DNA of 64,000 bases from Tridacna crocea (taxonomy: Eukaryota; Mollusca; Bivalvia; Cardiida; Cardiidae). Position 1 is the stretch's first letter. Every line of letters starts with the position of its first letter. Under the pieces are notes generated by a model, which made no database searches, was not told the DNA's origin, and saw nothing but the letters and a program-made list of their open reading frames with translations. The stretch spans positions 44,470,672-44,534,671 of the forward strand of contig OX031063.1 of assembly GCA_943736015.1 (NCBI GenBank). The letters run 5' to 3'. Positions 12,438 through 25,500 of the stretch are shown piece after piece. A program made the position numbers and the translations under genes.

Positions 12438-12956
12438 CTCTGCGCCATACAGTCCTGTGTTTAAACAATCTTGAAATAAAAGCTTTTGAAAATATTGTGG
12501 GAACAGAGAAAATACTGAACCCCCCTTTCCTACAATGTTTTCTACTTTCAAATCTCATAACAACATGAGCTAAAACTAACTTTTCATCTCTAAATGCACA
12601 GAATTTGAACACATCTGAAATTTTGGTTTGATACGGAAATAAGGAATCAGGAATAAAAGGTAGAAGACATAACTAGAAAAGGAGAAAATACTGATGGGCT
12701 GTACTTTCTGAATGGGTTTTGCTTGGTAAGTATCTGCACCTTAGTGCTTAAGGTTTATTCATAGTAAAACAATTAAGTACATGGTATAATAACATAGTCA
12801 GTTTCAGAAGATGGTGTTTGGGCAAGATTGGCCTTTTTTCAACACTTCTGCCAGCAAATATACCAATGAAAGAACAATCCGACCTAAAAAATCCACAAAA
12901 GTGTCAGATGCGTTGTCACATAGAAACAGCTTTTCATTTCAACTTGGCTGCCACAG

Positions 12957-13125
12957 AGCCGCTTTTTAACTTGTCCGAGATATTATCGAGGCAAACATTC
13001 TAACCAACTTTCATGAGAATGAAAATGTGGCCTCTAGAGCGTACACAAGGTAAAAGAAGACGTACGACGGACACAGCACTATCACAATAGCTCTCTCAAC
13101 AGCATTTCGTGTTCAGATGAGCTAA
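12957..13125 (+). mobile_element. 5'-truncated 145-bp-core element at the duplication junction
   Basis: It matches the last unit and 3' end of the 60241-61981 element: TTGTCCGAGATATTATC, GTGGCCTCTAGAGCGTAC, GACGTACGACGGACACAGC, then GCATTTCGTGTTCAGATGAGCTAA. Its left edge is exactly where homology between copies A and B ends, so the breakpoint lies within or beside this element. Confidence 0.7.
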
Positions 13126-16100
13126 AAAGCACTGAGGGGATAGGAGAAAAAGATGGCATCCAGCATTTTAAAGGACTTCTTCTGCAGGGTTGTTATAAAA
13201 TAGGACTGTGCTGTGAACAGTTAAAGTCAGGCAAGAACAACAATATGTTGTAGAAATATTTGCAGCAGAGCCCCAGTAGCGCAGTCTGTAGAATACAAGA
13301 CTCGAGAACATGGGGTCGCTGGTTCCAATCCCCAGCTTAGCCAATTGCTATTTGAGAGTTGACGATAGTCATTGCAACAAGTTTCATTTGTCTTCCACGG
13401 CTTATGATTGGTCCAACAATGTTTAAGTTGAAAAGCAGCCAGAAGAACATTGTGAGAGGTATATGATGGGAAGAATATTGTGCTAAGTTCTGGTAACAGT
13501 GACTCCGAAGAAGAATGGGTATGTGTGCACTGGCTGCCACAACAAACAAACATATAAATGCTGGTGTAGGTATAAAGAAATAAGACAACAACAATATAAC
13601 AATAATTGATTTATTGTAATACAAAAATGTTCTCATTATAACCATAGTCAACTAACAACAATCAAAATATTTAAATCGAAACAATAATCATGTGATTAAG
13701 TCGTCACATGTGGTACAAATGCCGAAGCATTGATCAGATCTTTTAGCACAAGAACGTCAAATGTTTGTGAGTAAAACTATGTCTCCAAATAGTATAAGAA
13801 TAACTAAATTGTCACTTCACTATTTCTTATTATAACCATACAAAGTGTTTTTAGTAAATTTCAGCCTTTTTTGAATAACGATAACATCATACAAACAAGA
13901 AGCTTCCGTTTCACCTGCTGGACTGAGTAACAGCCATGATAGAAGTTACAACTGCTAGTTCAAAGGATAATTCAAGCTTATTTTAAAAAAAAATAAGATC
14001 AAACTAAAAAGTAAAAAAATTCTGACCATGGATCTGTTTTCTGTAATATACCATACAAGGGTTCTATTTGGCTTTTCTTTACTAATTTGAACTATTTGGT
14101 GTCATAGGGTCTAAACTTTTTATTTTGTTCAGAACAATGCAATCAAATTAATTTCACACAAAGCAGCATTTTACGCCTTTGTCAACATAAATCACACATG
14201 TACCATTCCCAATTTGAAAACCCTCATCATGTTACCAAATGATCCATCATTTTGCAGTCTAGGTCGGATTGATGTAAATAAACCAAGTACCTTTTATCCA
14301 TTACCGAACAATCCCAAGTTTTAACAGGCGACAAAGGTATTTGAAAGCATTGTGGGAAAATATTGAGGGAAAAGGAGAAAATGCTGGGAACAAGCAATTT
14401 CACCTTTTCTCACAATGTTGTAGTTCTCTATCAAAGACAGAAATCAGCATTTGTGCCAAATTAGATTTATAATCTGCCATTGCTTTTATTTCGGTCAAGA
14501 CTGCATTTATGTTGCTTGGCAGAGCGTAAAGGAGTGACTAAAGGACCAACCCTCTCAAGCAAAGTCAATTCACATGTACTACTTTAGTTACACTCGATCC
14601 ATGCTCTATGAAAAAGGGGATTGGATGCATCTGCAAAATGTATCGCCCCATATTAGCCTGGGCAGGCTGACATGGGCCGAAACATTTTGCCGTCATTGAA
14701 TTTTCTACATGTCCAAGAAACATTTATCTCTAGATTTAGTCAATTGTTCGACTAAATGGGTTTTATAAATTTGTAATTATGTGATAACTGTCTATCATGC
14801 ATCATGAAGATGCATTTAGTCCCTTTTTCACAGAGCATAGGCCATCACAAAGACCACATTGTATCACAATTCATTTATTACAGAACTCAAAAAAAAAAAA
14901 AAGGCTCCCCCCCCCCTTTTTTTTACCCGTCACTGTTAGTACACATTTTTTGTTACACAAATTTTCATAAAAATTCTCCAAGATGAACAAACATTTTTTA
15001 TCCATGTCCATAAAAAAAACCTTTTTTCCATATATATCCGGCTATTGAACATTGCATGAACCATAAAACGCCATTAGGTTGTTTGGTGTGTTTTAAACTT
15101 TTACAGCTATGACAAAAAAAGTCTGTTGTGGCAGACAATGCCACAATGTCAGTAGAGATCAGACTTTCTTTGGTTGATTGCTCAAAGTTAGACTGCTTAG
15201 AATGTATAGTCTGATCAAAGACACTGTCCCCTGCTCTAGGCCCTATTCTTCAACTCTACTTTTGTCTGTAAAATAAATTTGGTCTTCCTTCTCAAACTTA
15301 CAAAAAGCACATTTTGATGTATTTATCACTAAGACCTTTACTCTTTCCAAAAAGACCTAACAACTTATCAACCCTAAGGAAGAAGGCTTTTCAAAACATC
15401 GTGTGAAATGGAGAAAATGCTATTTACAAGCAATATTCCTTTTACTGCAGTCTACTACACTCTCTATGGCAGCTCGTTCAGCCTTTTACCAACAATATTC
15501 AGTGTTCTCAGACCCTGGCGGAGAAGGCTTTCAAAAACATTGTGGGAAGAATAGTGGCAAAGAGACAAAGAGCACTGTGACCATACAAAAGAACTACTTT
15601 CAAAGAAAATAATGTGACAAATGCAAGAAAACAGTCAATTACTGATATTACTCTTTGACTTATCCATGTAGCATAAAAAAATGGTTTAAATGAATGCATC
15701 CACATGTTGATGCCATGATTATCACTTATCACACCAAAACCATTAAAACAAGCAATAATAGTTTCTATAGATCCAACATGCATACACCAACTTTTCAAGT
15801 AGATAAAAAATATTCTTAACAGTTTGTCCTTCTTTCTAAACCAATGAAAACGCCAGATTTCGTTCAAAACTGCTCGATTTCATTCCATACAGACTCAATA
15901 TGATGCAATATGTGACCACTTAATCATTAAATGGTTGATCTATACGGCTGTATCCTGGTTTATCCAAAGCTCCGCCCACAGTATTTTTGCTCATCTTTGT
16001 AGAGTAAATACTACTCTAATGCATGCATTGTAGTAAAAGGGGCGGGGAGTATTCCAACTTCCAGACTGGAAAATTTGGCTTGGGACCAATCTGACAACAA

Positions 16101-17156
16101 CTTGCCCAAATTATAGGATTTGTCTGTGGCAAGAAAGAAAACATTGCAGGAAAGGAGAAAATGGTCTTCACAAGCAATCCCTCCGCTCACCCATCTGTAG
16201 CTGTCAATCAGTCAGAAAGTAGGACAAACTGTAAGTTAGTTATTGATAAATATATTTCATTAGTATGAAATTTAATTGTTGGTCAGCTTCGCCTCCCTCC
16301 GATTCAATTTCATACAAATGAAATACATGATCAATAATCAACACTTGTACGTCATAATGTTTTTTGAAGTATTGGACCGATATGTATATGTACAGTACAT
16401 ATATCTAAAGACCAACGTGTATTTGAGGAACAAAATTAACTACTTACTTACCAATTTGTTTTTGAGGGTTCTTTTTCACATAAATTTACATTTCATGGCT
16501 AAAAAATGTCTTTCATTCGACAATTTATACATTTCTCTTTGATCACCATGTTTTAACAAATATCACAACATACACACCTGCTACACACAATATTATATAT
16601 GTATACATATACACAAATCAGACATTTAATAAACATGAAAAATATAGAATCTATGTAGATCTAGGTCAACAACATTGTACACTACACCAGTACTAACATC
16701 ATTCCTTCACCACACAATTCATAAGTTTTAACAACCCTAAAGAAGAACACTGTTGAAAGCATGGTGGAAAAGCATTTTCTCCTTTTCCCCACAATGTTTC
16801 CTAAACTGTCAGTGAAAAATTCCAATGTTCGAGTCCTACTCAATTTATCTTCTGTAAAATGTTTTCCAAACGGATAGGACTGAAATTTTGTCGTTGCTTG
16901 GACATGACTGAAATTAACTGGTAATAGAGTTCAACTTAGCACAGCCTTTTATGTGAAAATGAGTTTAAGTTGTCCAAAATAAAAGTAGCTTTTGATGACA
17001 AATATGTTTTGGCACAAAGGATGAGTTTTATTTTTGAAGGTCAGAATACACTACAGAACAGGGAGAAAATGCTGGCAACCATTTTCCACAATGCCTACAA
17101 TATTTTCATATATCTTCTTTGTAAAGTTTGTAAAATCTCAAGTATTTGGTAATAAG
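13126..17156. other. Between the two duplicate copies; repeats only
   Basis: Contains the SINE at 13269, MITE fragments (about 14300-14420, 15375-15560, 16120-16190, 16725-16810, 16970-17100) and mononucleotide runs at 14889-14926 (A12, C11, T8). If the duplication is a direct tandem, a second copy of this stretch should lie left of the window. No exon was found. Confidence 0.6.
13269..13505 (+). mobile_element. tRNA-head SINE
   Basis: It begins AGCCCCAGTAGCGCAGTCTG (A-box-like) and has GGTTCCAATCC (B box) about 50 bases on. The following body (CATTGCAACAAGTTTCATTT, AAAGCAGCCAGAAGAACATT) is shared with 37685-37919 in the opposite orientation. The head does not fold into a clean tRNA, so this is a SINE. 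Confidence 0.72.
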
Positions 17157-17397
17157 TTAACATTTCACCAGACAATATACAGGTAGTTTTGCACGCTAAA
17201 TTGAAAGTACTTGCAGACAAGCAAACCAGTTTAACTACATGTATAAGTCAAATGATGGTTTCTGTCTTTGAAAGGGTAGAAAACATAATAAGGGAAGGAA
17301 ATGCTGGATATCAGCCTTTTCTCCTTTTATCACAACATTTTCAAAAGTCTTCTTTCTTATGGTTTTTAAAACTCAGGACTGTGTGGCAAAGAGTTAA
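17157..17397 (+). mobile_element. TTAA MITE family 1, diverged
   Basis: It starts TTAACATTTCACCAGAC and ends GTGTGGCAAAGAGTTAA. The core is decayed (ACATAATAAGGGAAGGAAAT). Positions 1-190 are its copy-B counterpart, so the duplication includes at least this MITE. Confidence 0.72.
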
Positions 17398-18734
17398 CAC
17401 ATTGCAACATTAGTTTTTACCTTCTTGTGCTCTCTGTATGTTTCTCATGAGAAATGAAATCCGAGAGAGTAACAAGAAACTATGTACAAATGATAATATA
17501 AGATATACAATAAACCATTTCATAAAAAAAACAGAAATAGCCTCAGAGGAACAGTTTCTAAATGTGTGACTGTTTCCATAATTTTCAGCCATATAAATGT
17601 GTAAATATGGTGGTGGATGGAGAAATTGCACAAGCTAAGAAAATTTTCCATTCAATTTTGCTAATGTTTACTAAATCACCAGTAAATGTGATCAGCCTAA
17701 TACAGAATTTAAGTAATTAAGACAAGTAATAAAACTCATTAAACCACAGAATGAATTAAATGATCACTATCGTTCAGTTAATAATTTACTAGATGACAAA
17801 ACTTTAGACCTGTCCTACCTAAAAGCCTTTTTTTTTTTCATTTTCACTGTGGCTCAAATGATAAAATTTGTCCTTGTCCCTTTACCAAACCAAAAATCTT
17901 TAAACTAGAAAGAATAAAAATTATTTGAAGACAACGAATAAGATAAATGTGACTCTCACATTTGAAACAGTAGAATGCATGGTGTGTACAGGAGAAAATG
18001 TTGGTTACAATGTCTTCAAAGACATTGTTGCTTTATGTTAGTCAGCCAAAGGATAGGGTGGTTAAATGTTGACTAAAGGAGAGTTTTGTGGAAAAAGCAG
18101 AAAACACTAGCTACCAGCGTTTTCTCCCGTTCCCGCTAATTTTTCACAAGCCTTTAGCTAACAGGTACTTTTTCTAGCTAAAAGTAAACTTTAATTCTAA
18201 CAGTGTGACAAAAAGTTGAATTCAAAAGACCTAACTTCTCACACAACCTCTGTTTTTATTTCACAACCACATGCATACTTTGATTAACAATGTTGTCATG
18301 GCAATCAATTATCATGAACGATATCATTAGCACCAATTGTTCATGAAGTTATCTAAAAATATTACAGTATTAAAATAAAACAATGTTTATACTGAAACTT
18401 TCTAAGAGCATAAAGGTACAACTATAAAACACGCATGTGCTAAAACATGACATAGGAAGGTGGGATACTAAAAGAATAAATAATCTTTTGGCAAACATGA
18501 CAACAAAAAACAAAACAAGTCATATCCAGACAAACTCCAACTGCTGAGATACTCTTTGATTTTGGAAACTCCTGAAAGTTGTTTTTACAACCCGATGAAA
18601 CGAAATATTCAACTGTGCAATATGAAGTTAATTGATGCTTGTCTAATATAAACAATATTTAAAACTTTAAATTTATGTTTAAGAACAAATAGTACCAACA
18701 CTTTTTTTTAAAGATATCTCACTGATATCACAAA

Positions 18735-19804
18735 ACAAGACGGCCAAGATGGCCCTGGATTTATCACCTGATTTTTGAGAGGACCATAGACATTTTTTTT
18801 GAGGTCTTGAAACACTGGAAACAAAATCATTATTTTGCCAAGCAATTTTCAAAAAGTCACCTGTAAAAGTCCTTTCAAAATCTGACCAGCAGTTTCAGAA
18901 AAGAAGAATTTTTAGGAGTTTCTTAATTTCCGTATAGTGCAAGTAGCCCCCACTCACTAGAGCCATGCTCCTTGTCCTATCAAAATTTCACGAAAATTTT
19001 TTGAAAAGGGTCATTCAAGGAACATTTCTCTGTAATTATTTTCAAATCTGACCAGCCATTTCAGAGAAGAAGAATTTTCAAGAATTCATTCATGTCCGTA
19101 TAGTGCAAGTAGCCTCTATTCACCTGAGCCACTTTTCTTGAAGGATCAAAATTTCACGAACAATTTTTGAAAAGGGTCACTAAAGGAACATTGCTGTGAA
19201 ATTAGTAAAATAAACTCTGACAACAGGTTTCAGAGAAGAAGAATTTTCCAGAATTTCTTCATTTCCATATAGTGCAAGTAGCCCCCATTCACCAGAGCCA
19301 TGTTTCTTCACGAATCAAAATTTCACTAACAGTTTTTGAAAAGGGTCACCCAAGGAACATCTCTGTGAAATTATTTCAAAATCTGACATGCCGTTCGAGA
19401 AAAGAAGAATTTTTCAGAGTTTCTTCATTTCCCTATAGTTCAAGTAGCCCCCATTCACCAGAGCCACGTTTCTTGACGAATAAAAATTTCACGAACAAGT
19501 TTTGAAAAAGGTCACCCAAGGAACATCTCTGTGAAATTATTTTAAAATCCGGCTAGCAGTTTCAGAGAAGATAATTTTTAAAGAAGTTCCTAGAAAATTC
19601 CATTTGGTTGCCATGGCAACCAGAGTTTTTGACGAAATCAAATTCTGTGAACAATTTTTAAAGAGGAACATTCCAGGCAAGTTAGGTCCAAGTTGGCCCA
19701 GCGGTTTCGGAGGAGATGATGTTTAAAGAATTGTTGACGACGCACGACAGACACCTTGTGATCCTAAATGCTCCCCTTGAGCACATTATGCTCAGGTGAG
19801 CTAA
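18735..19804 (+). mobile_element. ACAAG...GAGCTAA element with about 167-bp core (copy-A insertion)
   Basis: It starts ACAAGACGGCCAAGATGGCC and ends GAGCACATTATGCTCAGGTGAGCTAA. The core has about four units marked CCCATTCACCAGAGCCA (18947, 19112, 19282, 19447). Copy B at 1481-1497 is the empty site: CACAAAAAACAATATTT has six A, and the filled site keeps three on each side. The insertion is therefore between A and A with no target duplication. Confidence 0.8.
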
Positions 19805-21782
19805 AAACAGTATTTCATATGTTTTAAAGAAACAATGAATTGATGAATTTCTGAATAGCATCTTTATATACATAATATAAAAGCACTTTTAGCATGATTC
19901 ACTGGAAAAGTTTGAAAACAAAGTATGGAAATAAAAATTAGGGGAAATCTACAATTCCATTTGTAAAACTTTGATATATTTTACAAGGTTTTCAATTGTA
20001 AAATATTAAAATATGCTACAAGTAAGAAACTTTTGATTTTGAAAGCATAAATAACACTGCAGCTCTTATGAAAAATGCATATCAGTAAAACTGATTATAA
20101 ATCATTGATATAAAATTAACATCGCTTCTCTGGAAATTTTCTCAGTAAAATTTGTGAGCTTCATTAACCTGTAGAGCTTTCACTGTTTTGTAGAAAGTCT
20201 GTAGTTCTTTTTTGTCCCATTTTTTTGTACTCAAATTTTATAATACCAGTGTTTGTTTGTGCATTATTTCTCACTGCCAAAAAACCTATCAGCACATATA
20301 GGTGAGTCCTTGAGCTGATTCTAAGTAATATTTTTTTTTTTTAAAATATAAAATTTTAAAAAAGGATTTCAGGTCATTTACATTTTTTTTTTAAACTTTT
20401 CCATGCCATTGTTTGACAGGTTTGATAATTAGGGAAGTACATAACAGGCATAGAATTAAGAAAATATTTTTGATAAATATTGTACCAATCCAGGTTTCTA
20501 CGGAAATTATCCACTTTAAATCGTTTTAAGCACAATATTTGAAAATATTTTTTCTTTAAAAAAAATGTAATAAAAGAATGTTATTCATTGGATTACTTAC
20601 TTGGAGGTTTTTAAAGAAATACAATTTTATCAAATCAACAGACTCACTAAGTTAAACAAATTTTGATGCTGTAAAAGCAATAGAAAAAACTTATCCACAA
20701 ATCATACCAAAGAAATAACACCCTTGGAGTGCCAATGTAAATATGATATTCTTGACGAAAATGTCTGACTTGATTAAATATTCAGGTAAATTTGATTTGT
20801 CCAGCATGTCTGACACACTTACTTGGCATTGTCAGGGTTTAATTAATCTACTCAAAAGATACACATATCAATGATGTCTTAACCATTTCACAGACATCAA
20901 AATTTCTTACTTTCTTAACCCTTTACCATACAATCCACAAGTTACACAGGAAAATGGCGTTTGTAAATATTTTGTGAAAAGGAGAAAATGCTAGAGACTG
21001 GGATTTTCTCATTTTCTAACCATGTCTACTACCTACTCAAGCAAAAAAAATGATAATTTGTAAAAACCATTTGAATCGTCATCTGTAAATTGCTTCAATA
21101 TAGAGAAGAAAATTTTGCCATATGATATTAAAGGGCTTGAATTGAATGAATTTGTAGACAAGTAATAATCTCCATGTGTCTCACATAATAGCTTAAATCT
21201 TCACCCTTTCATCAAATGGCAAAATTTTAGACTTGTCCAAATCAAAGAATTGCAGATGACATTTAAAACATGGCTTTAAAATTTGGAAATCTCTAAGAAA
21301 AAGAACAGAAAAGATTGTTAGAAAAAGAGCAAATGCAAGTCAAAAGCATTTTCTCCTTTTTTCCAACAATCTTTTCAAAAGCTCCATTCCCTAAGATTAT
21401 CCAAACTCAGGATTCTGCGATGAAGTTTTGACTCTACCAAAAAACACAAAACTAGATTTGTCCAAATTGAAAACATTTGCAAAAAAATTTGACTCGATAC
21501 TTGAAATTAAATTTAGGATATACTTAGGAGAATATACATGTTTGCAGCGTTTTCTACACTTCCCAATAATGTTTTAAAAGCTTGTTTTATCAGTTGTTAA
21601 AAGTCTGGTTTGTTTTGTAAAGGGTTAAAAAAGCTAAAAAGCACTGAAGGAAAAGGAGAAATACTGGCTATCAATATTTTCTCCTTTCCCCACGATCGTT
21701 TTCTAAAGCTTCCTTCTTTATAAAAACATGGGAATTATCTTCTGTTTAAGAATTACATGCAAGACACGACTGACAAGCAGTT
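19805..21782 (-). other. 3' UTR and downstream flank of the FAT-like gene
   Basis: Directly downstream of the TAA stop at 21783-21785. AT-rich, with MITE fragments at about 20985-21030, 21300-21380 and 21640-21710. I could not fix a polyadenylation site: the sequence is AT-rich and no single AATAAA stands out. Confidence 0.5.
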
Positions 21783-22546
21783 TTACACTTCAGTATGAAT
21801 TCTCTGTAAAGGCAAAGGTGTGTTTTCATCCCCTTCCTCTTCACTCTCACTCAAGTTCTCACTGTCTTCGATCTCACATAACCCTGATATATCCGACATG
21901 TTATCTACCATAGATGCCCTATTATACTCTCCATTAAAATCACTATCTGTGGTAAAAGCAGCTGAGAGTCTGTTATTATCTATATTTAAGTCACTATCTG
22001 CTGTTATCATTGATAATCTGTTGATTTCATTGGCTCGATTCTGAGGGAATCCATAATGAATCACACTATCATTATCATCTTCTGAACTACTAGCACTACT
22101 ATTTAAGTCAAAATTGTTGAAACCGGCTGGTGGGTCGGGAAATTCTGAAGGCTGCAGATCTGCACCATTCTGCACACTTGTAAAGCTTGAATTTAAAGGC
22201 AGATAATAGTCAGGGTGTACATGCACATTTAAGTTACGACTTGGCATGTCATAATCTTCCAACAGTTTATTCTGTTCAGCAAGAATTTCTTCATAGTTAG
22301 GTAAATCTTCCTTGTCATCCACGTCTGTTTCTGTGAATTCAGAGTCATCATCGACATATTCCGAGTCAAAATATTCCCCATGAATGTTTGAGGCATGTGT
22401 ATTGTCTATGTTGTTGATATGTGTATTTGATTCATTACTGTGTGGACTGGATGAGGCTGGGGAATCAGGACATTCACCACTGGGTATCTCACTGATGTTT
22501 GGTAATGATTTCTCTGGCGCCCAGTCTGAAGCATCCCAATGATACC
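21783..22546 (-). CDS. FAT1-like: FAT-like terminal coding exon (copy A) with HTEV PDZ ligand
   Basis: The last coding exon holds residues 2186-2439 and the TAA stop. The acceptor is TTTTTACAG|GGTATC. It opens GYHWDASDWAP, matching the HWD-SDW block of vertebrate FAT tails, continues through an acidic, serine-rich stretch with LPNYEEILAEQ and SDISGLCEIE, and ends IHTEV, a class I PDZ ligand as in FAT1. The exon lies inside duplicated copy A; its paralogous copy is at 3413-4176. Transcript continues below 21783 as 3' UTR of unknown length. Confidence 0.92.
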
Positions 22547-25500
22547 CTGTAAAAATAATGAAATTGAAAAGTTTTTCTACTGCTAGATATTGTTGTAAAT
22601 TATAATAGCATGATAGTCTAAAAATTTAAACATGTACTTGAAAATGTCAGCATTATATCTGTCACAATAAATGTCTAATTCAATGAGTTATTGATTTTTT
22701 GTAATTTTCTTGACTATTTACCAAACAACAACAAAAAGTCTAATCCCTTTTGAAAGAAATATGTCAATAAGTTTGACTACAATAATGGAAACTGTCTTTA
22801 CAAGTTCAGAAAAAACTGAGGGGTAAAAATGTTATAAGCCTTGTCTCTTTTTCCCCACAATATCTTTCAAAAGCATTTTTTCTTCTGGGTCATGAAACAC
22901 AGAATCATTGATCATTTTGACACTATTTTTGACAAAGAAACATACATTATGAATGAAAGACCAGGTGGCATATTATGTTGAGTCCGATCTTGATCTACAG
23001 TGTTTGATGAGGTCACTAAGTAGTTTAAAGAGTTTATAGGACACATTTTTCAAGACAAATTAATGATGACAAAACAGATCACATCCACAAAGCCAAAATA
23101 CACACAAAACTAATCTGGTGAAGTAAAACTTTTCTAGATCAAGTCTAATAATCTGATATTGCAACAAGAGTTATGTTTTCAAGACAGGAAAATTTATTCA
23201 TACTTTGATTCATTGGAGAAGTAAAATAAATGAAATGAAACATTAAACCTAAGTCTGGACAAAAAGTTCACCTCGCCTAACACGTTTATCAGTTGAAGTG
23301 GTCAAAGATAGGATAACAAGAGAACTGCATATGGGTGCTTGATTTTCAGCAAAAATTCAAAGTTAAAAAAAGGGCCATTAATATGTCGAAAATACTTTTG
23401 ATAGTGATAACTTGTACAAATTTAAAGTAAATATATTACAAAAGTTGAAGTTTTTGAAATGCCCTAGATGTCCCCCTTACACCAAATGCATAAACTCTAT
23501 CATACAAGCTATTTTCATACCTTTCAACAAAATGACTTTTGAAAATGTGGCTACTTAAGAAATTCCTCATAACCAGCAATACTCGTATCTCAATAATTGC
23601 TAAATGCCTACAATCCCCTTTTTTCGATACTGACACTTTCTTGTATATCATTATTCTAACACTTTATTTCGCTAGGTTGTCTGCTTTAGATTGGTTTCAA
23701 GATGTAAATCATAGATAGCATGGCAAAATTAATATCTCAATAGTATGTTATAATAAAAGCTTAGATCAAGCAAAGATGACCCTATAAACAATTAGATCTA
23801 AAAGTAGGCAAGTACGGGTATTTTACACATAAATCATAGTTTTCCATATACTGTATATTTTAGCAAGTATATTATTAAGCTTTACAACCCTCTAACAAAC
23901 CTAAGAGCATAATCTATTCATGCTCACTCAGCAGAACTGCAGCAAGGCCATAATACAAGTAGTTTTCTAATTGTTTGTAAAAACCGATAGCCTTAAAAGA
24001 CATATGGGAACTGATTGATAAGTTGTGAGTCTTGTATTAAAGTTAAACAGAAATGTCCCATCTCAATTCCTTGAATATTAAAGGTTGTGTATCAAAAAAC
24101 TGGTGTCATTTATTTTTTTGAGGTAGGAATCTAAAGCAAGTGTGAATTTTGCAACAAAGGACCAAATTTGCCAAAAGAGCGGGGATTCAGTATTTACATA
24201 ATTTTCTATATTATCTACAGCTATCCCAACTAATACACTACGGAATGATGTCCCTTCATAATATGCTAGGTGAAAAGATGGGTGGAAGAATATTAGCATG
24301 GCAGGCAGAGCCTTAAAGGTGATGCCCATCCTGAGAGGACAATGGAAGCACCCTGCTTCACCCCTACTAAAGAATATGATGGAAAGGGGATGGCCTTGCT
24401 TTTCTGGGAAGCTGATGATATACTGATGGTAGAACATCTGCAAACAATCAATGGCATATATTATGCATCACATCATCAGACTTTCATTTATTTTGAAATT
24501 TGAAAAAGGAATTTCTGGTACCCCCATTCACTCAGATGATGGCCATCTCAATGGTCAGGAAAAGAACGCTTTCAAAGTGGTACTGAGGCCCTAAAACATT
24601 GCTAGCAAAAATGTATGGATTATACTGATGAGGATTACATTTGAAAAATAGTGCAATATGTCCACCAAAAGTCAAACCCTTATATATGAGGATCACAACT
24701 TATCCATCTGTATCAATCAGCATCAAACAGTAAAATCTGCTTTTCATGGTATATCGTGCAAGTCAAAATGCTTGTAAACCTACTAAAAAGTAAGGAATTT
24801 CTACAGATAAGTATTACAATTGTGACCAAAGAAAAATGTTTAACATACACTGTAATCTATAACCAAAAGAATCTAATAAAGCAGACATGAAACGCCTATC
24901 AGCAAAGTATCTAACCCACATAAAAAAGGAATTCTTTACTTCTCATTCTACCTGCTTCCACTTGGATAGATAAAGTTCCACATTTTCGACACAATGCTTT
25001 TTTTTTAGGTTTCATTTCCGTTGTGAAGATTTTAAAAGAGGCAACAAGATGCTGCAAAACATGAACTGGTATTAGATCTTGAAAAAAAAATGTCTTTCTA
25101 GAAAAAAGATTGCTCATTGTTTGAAAACAGAAATATCATTACTCACACTATTACAAAACATTTGCTTTTCCTAAAAAAAAACCCACAATATTAGGGAGAA
25201 GCAGCATTCCTTGTAATTGGTCCTTCTGCCACAATATTCAAAGACATTTTCTTTTTGAAGACAAATATAAATGTATAGAAAAACAATACACACTAAGGAG
25301 CAGATATAATTTAAAGTGATTGATTTTCTAGCTGTATAAAAACATATACTTTGTGTTGCACCCACACGTACAATTCATCTACACTTGCACTAAAAAGGGG
25401 CATTTCTGGAAAAGACAGTATTGAAAATAGGCTAAGTACGTCCAAGAAACAGGTAGAATGAGCTACCAAAAACTGAAAATATAAAAACTGTCGCCATACC

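Larger units (their letters stand above)
1..12956. repeat. Segmental duplication, copy B (distal)
   Basis: Collinear with 17199-30235 over its full length, at an offset of about 17.2-18.6 kb that changes with insertions and deletions. Matching landmarks: 13 with 17211, exon 3413 with 21783, 8216-8330 with 25320-25440, 9766 with 28363, 11400-12950 with 28690-30230. Homology stops abruptly at 12956 (CCACAG), where a truncated mobile element begins. The copy continues left of the window. Copy-B-specific changes include insertions at 380-456, 6779-8211 and about 9850-11220, and replacement of about 2.9 kb by the element at 8349. Confidence 0.9.
9739..12956. other. Copy-B distal part with an insertion of about 1.4 kb
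   Basis: 9766-9850 matches copy A 28363-28445; 9850-11220 is copy-B-only; 11220-12956 matches 28450-30235. The insertion has the hairpin at 10144 and two related blocks (about 10340-10420 and 10585-10660) with GTGGGAAAAGGAGAAA-like and TGTCTGC-GAGCTT text. No gene seen. Confidence 0.6.

Noticed and set aside
12189..12612. Open frames of 70-120 codons over MITE copies (also 29549, 51376, 58442, 58549)
   Set aside because: They translate the MITE arms and palindrome; the same peptide text recurs at each copy and does not resemble a transposase.
13269..13340. Possible tRNA gene
   Set aside because: A- and B-box-like strings are present, but the cloverleaf stems do not pair well and the body continues as a repeat shared with 37685, so it is a SINE.
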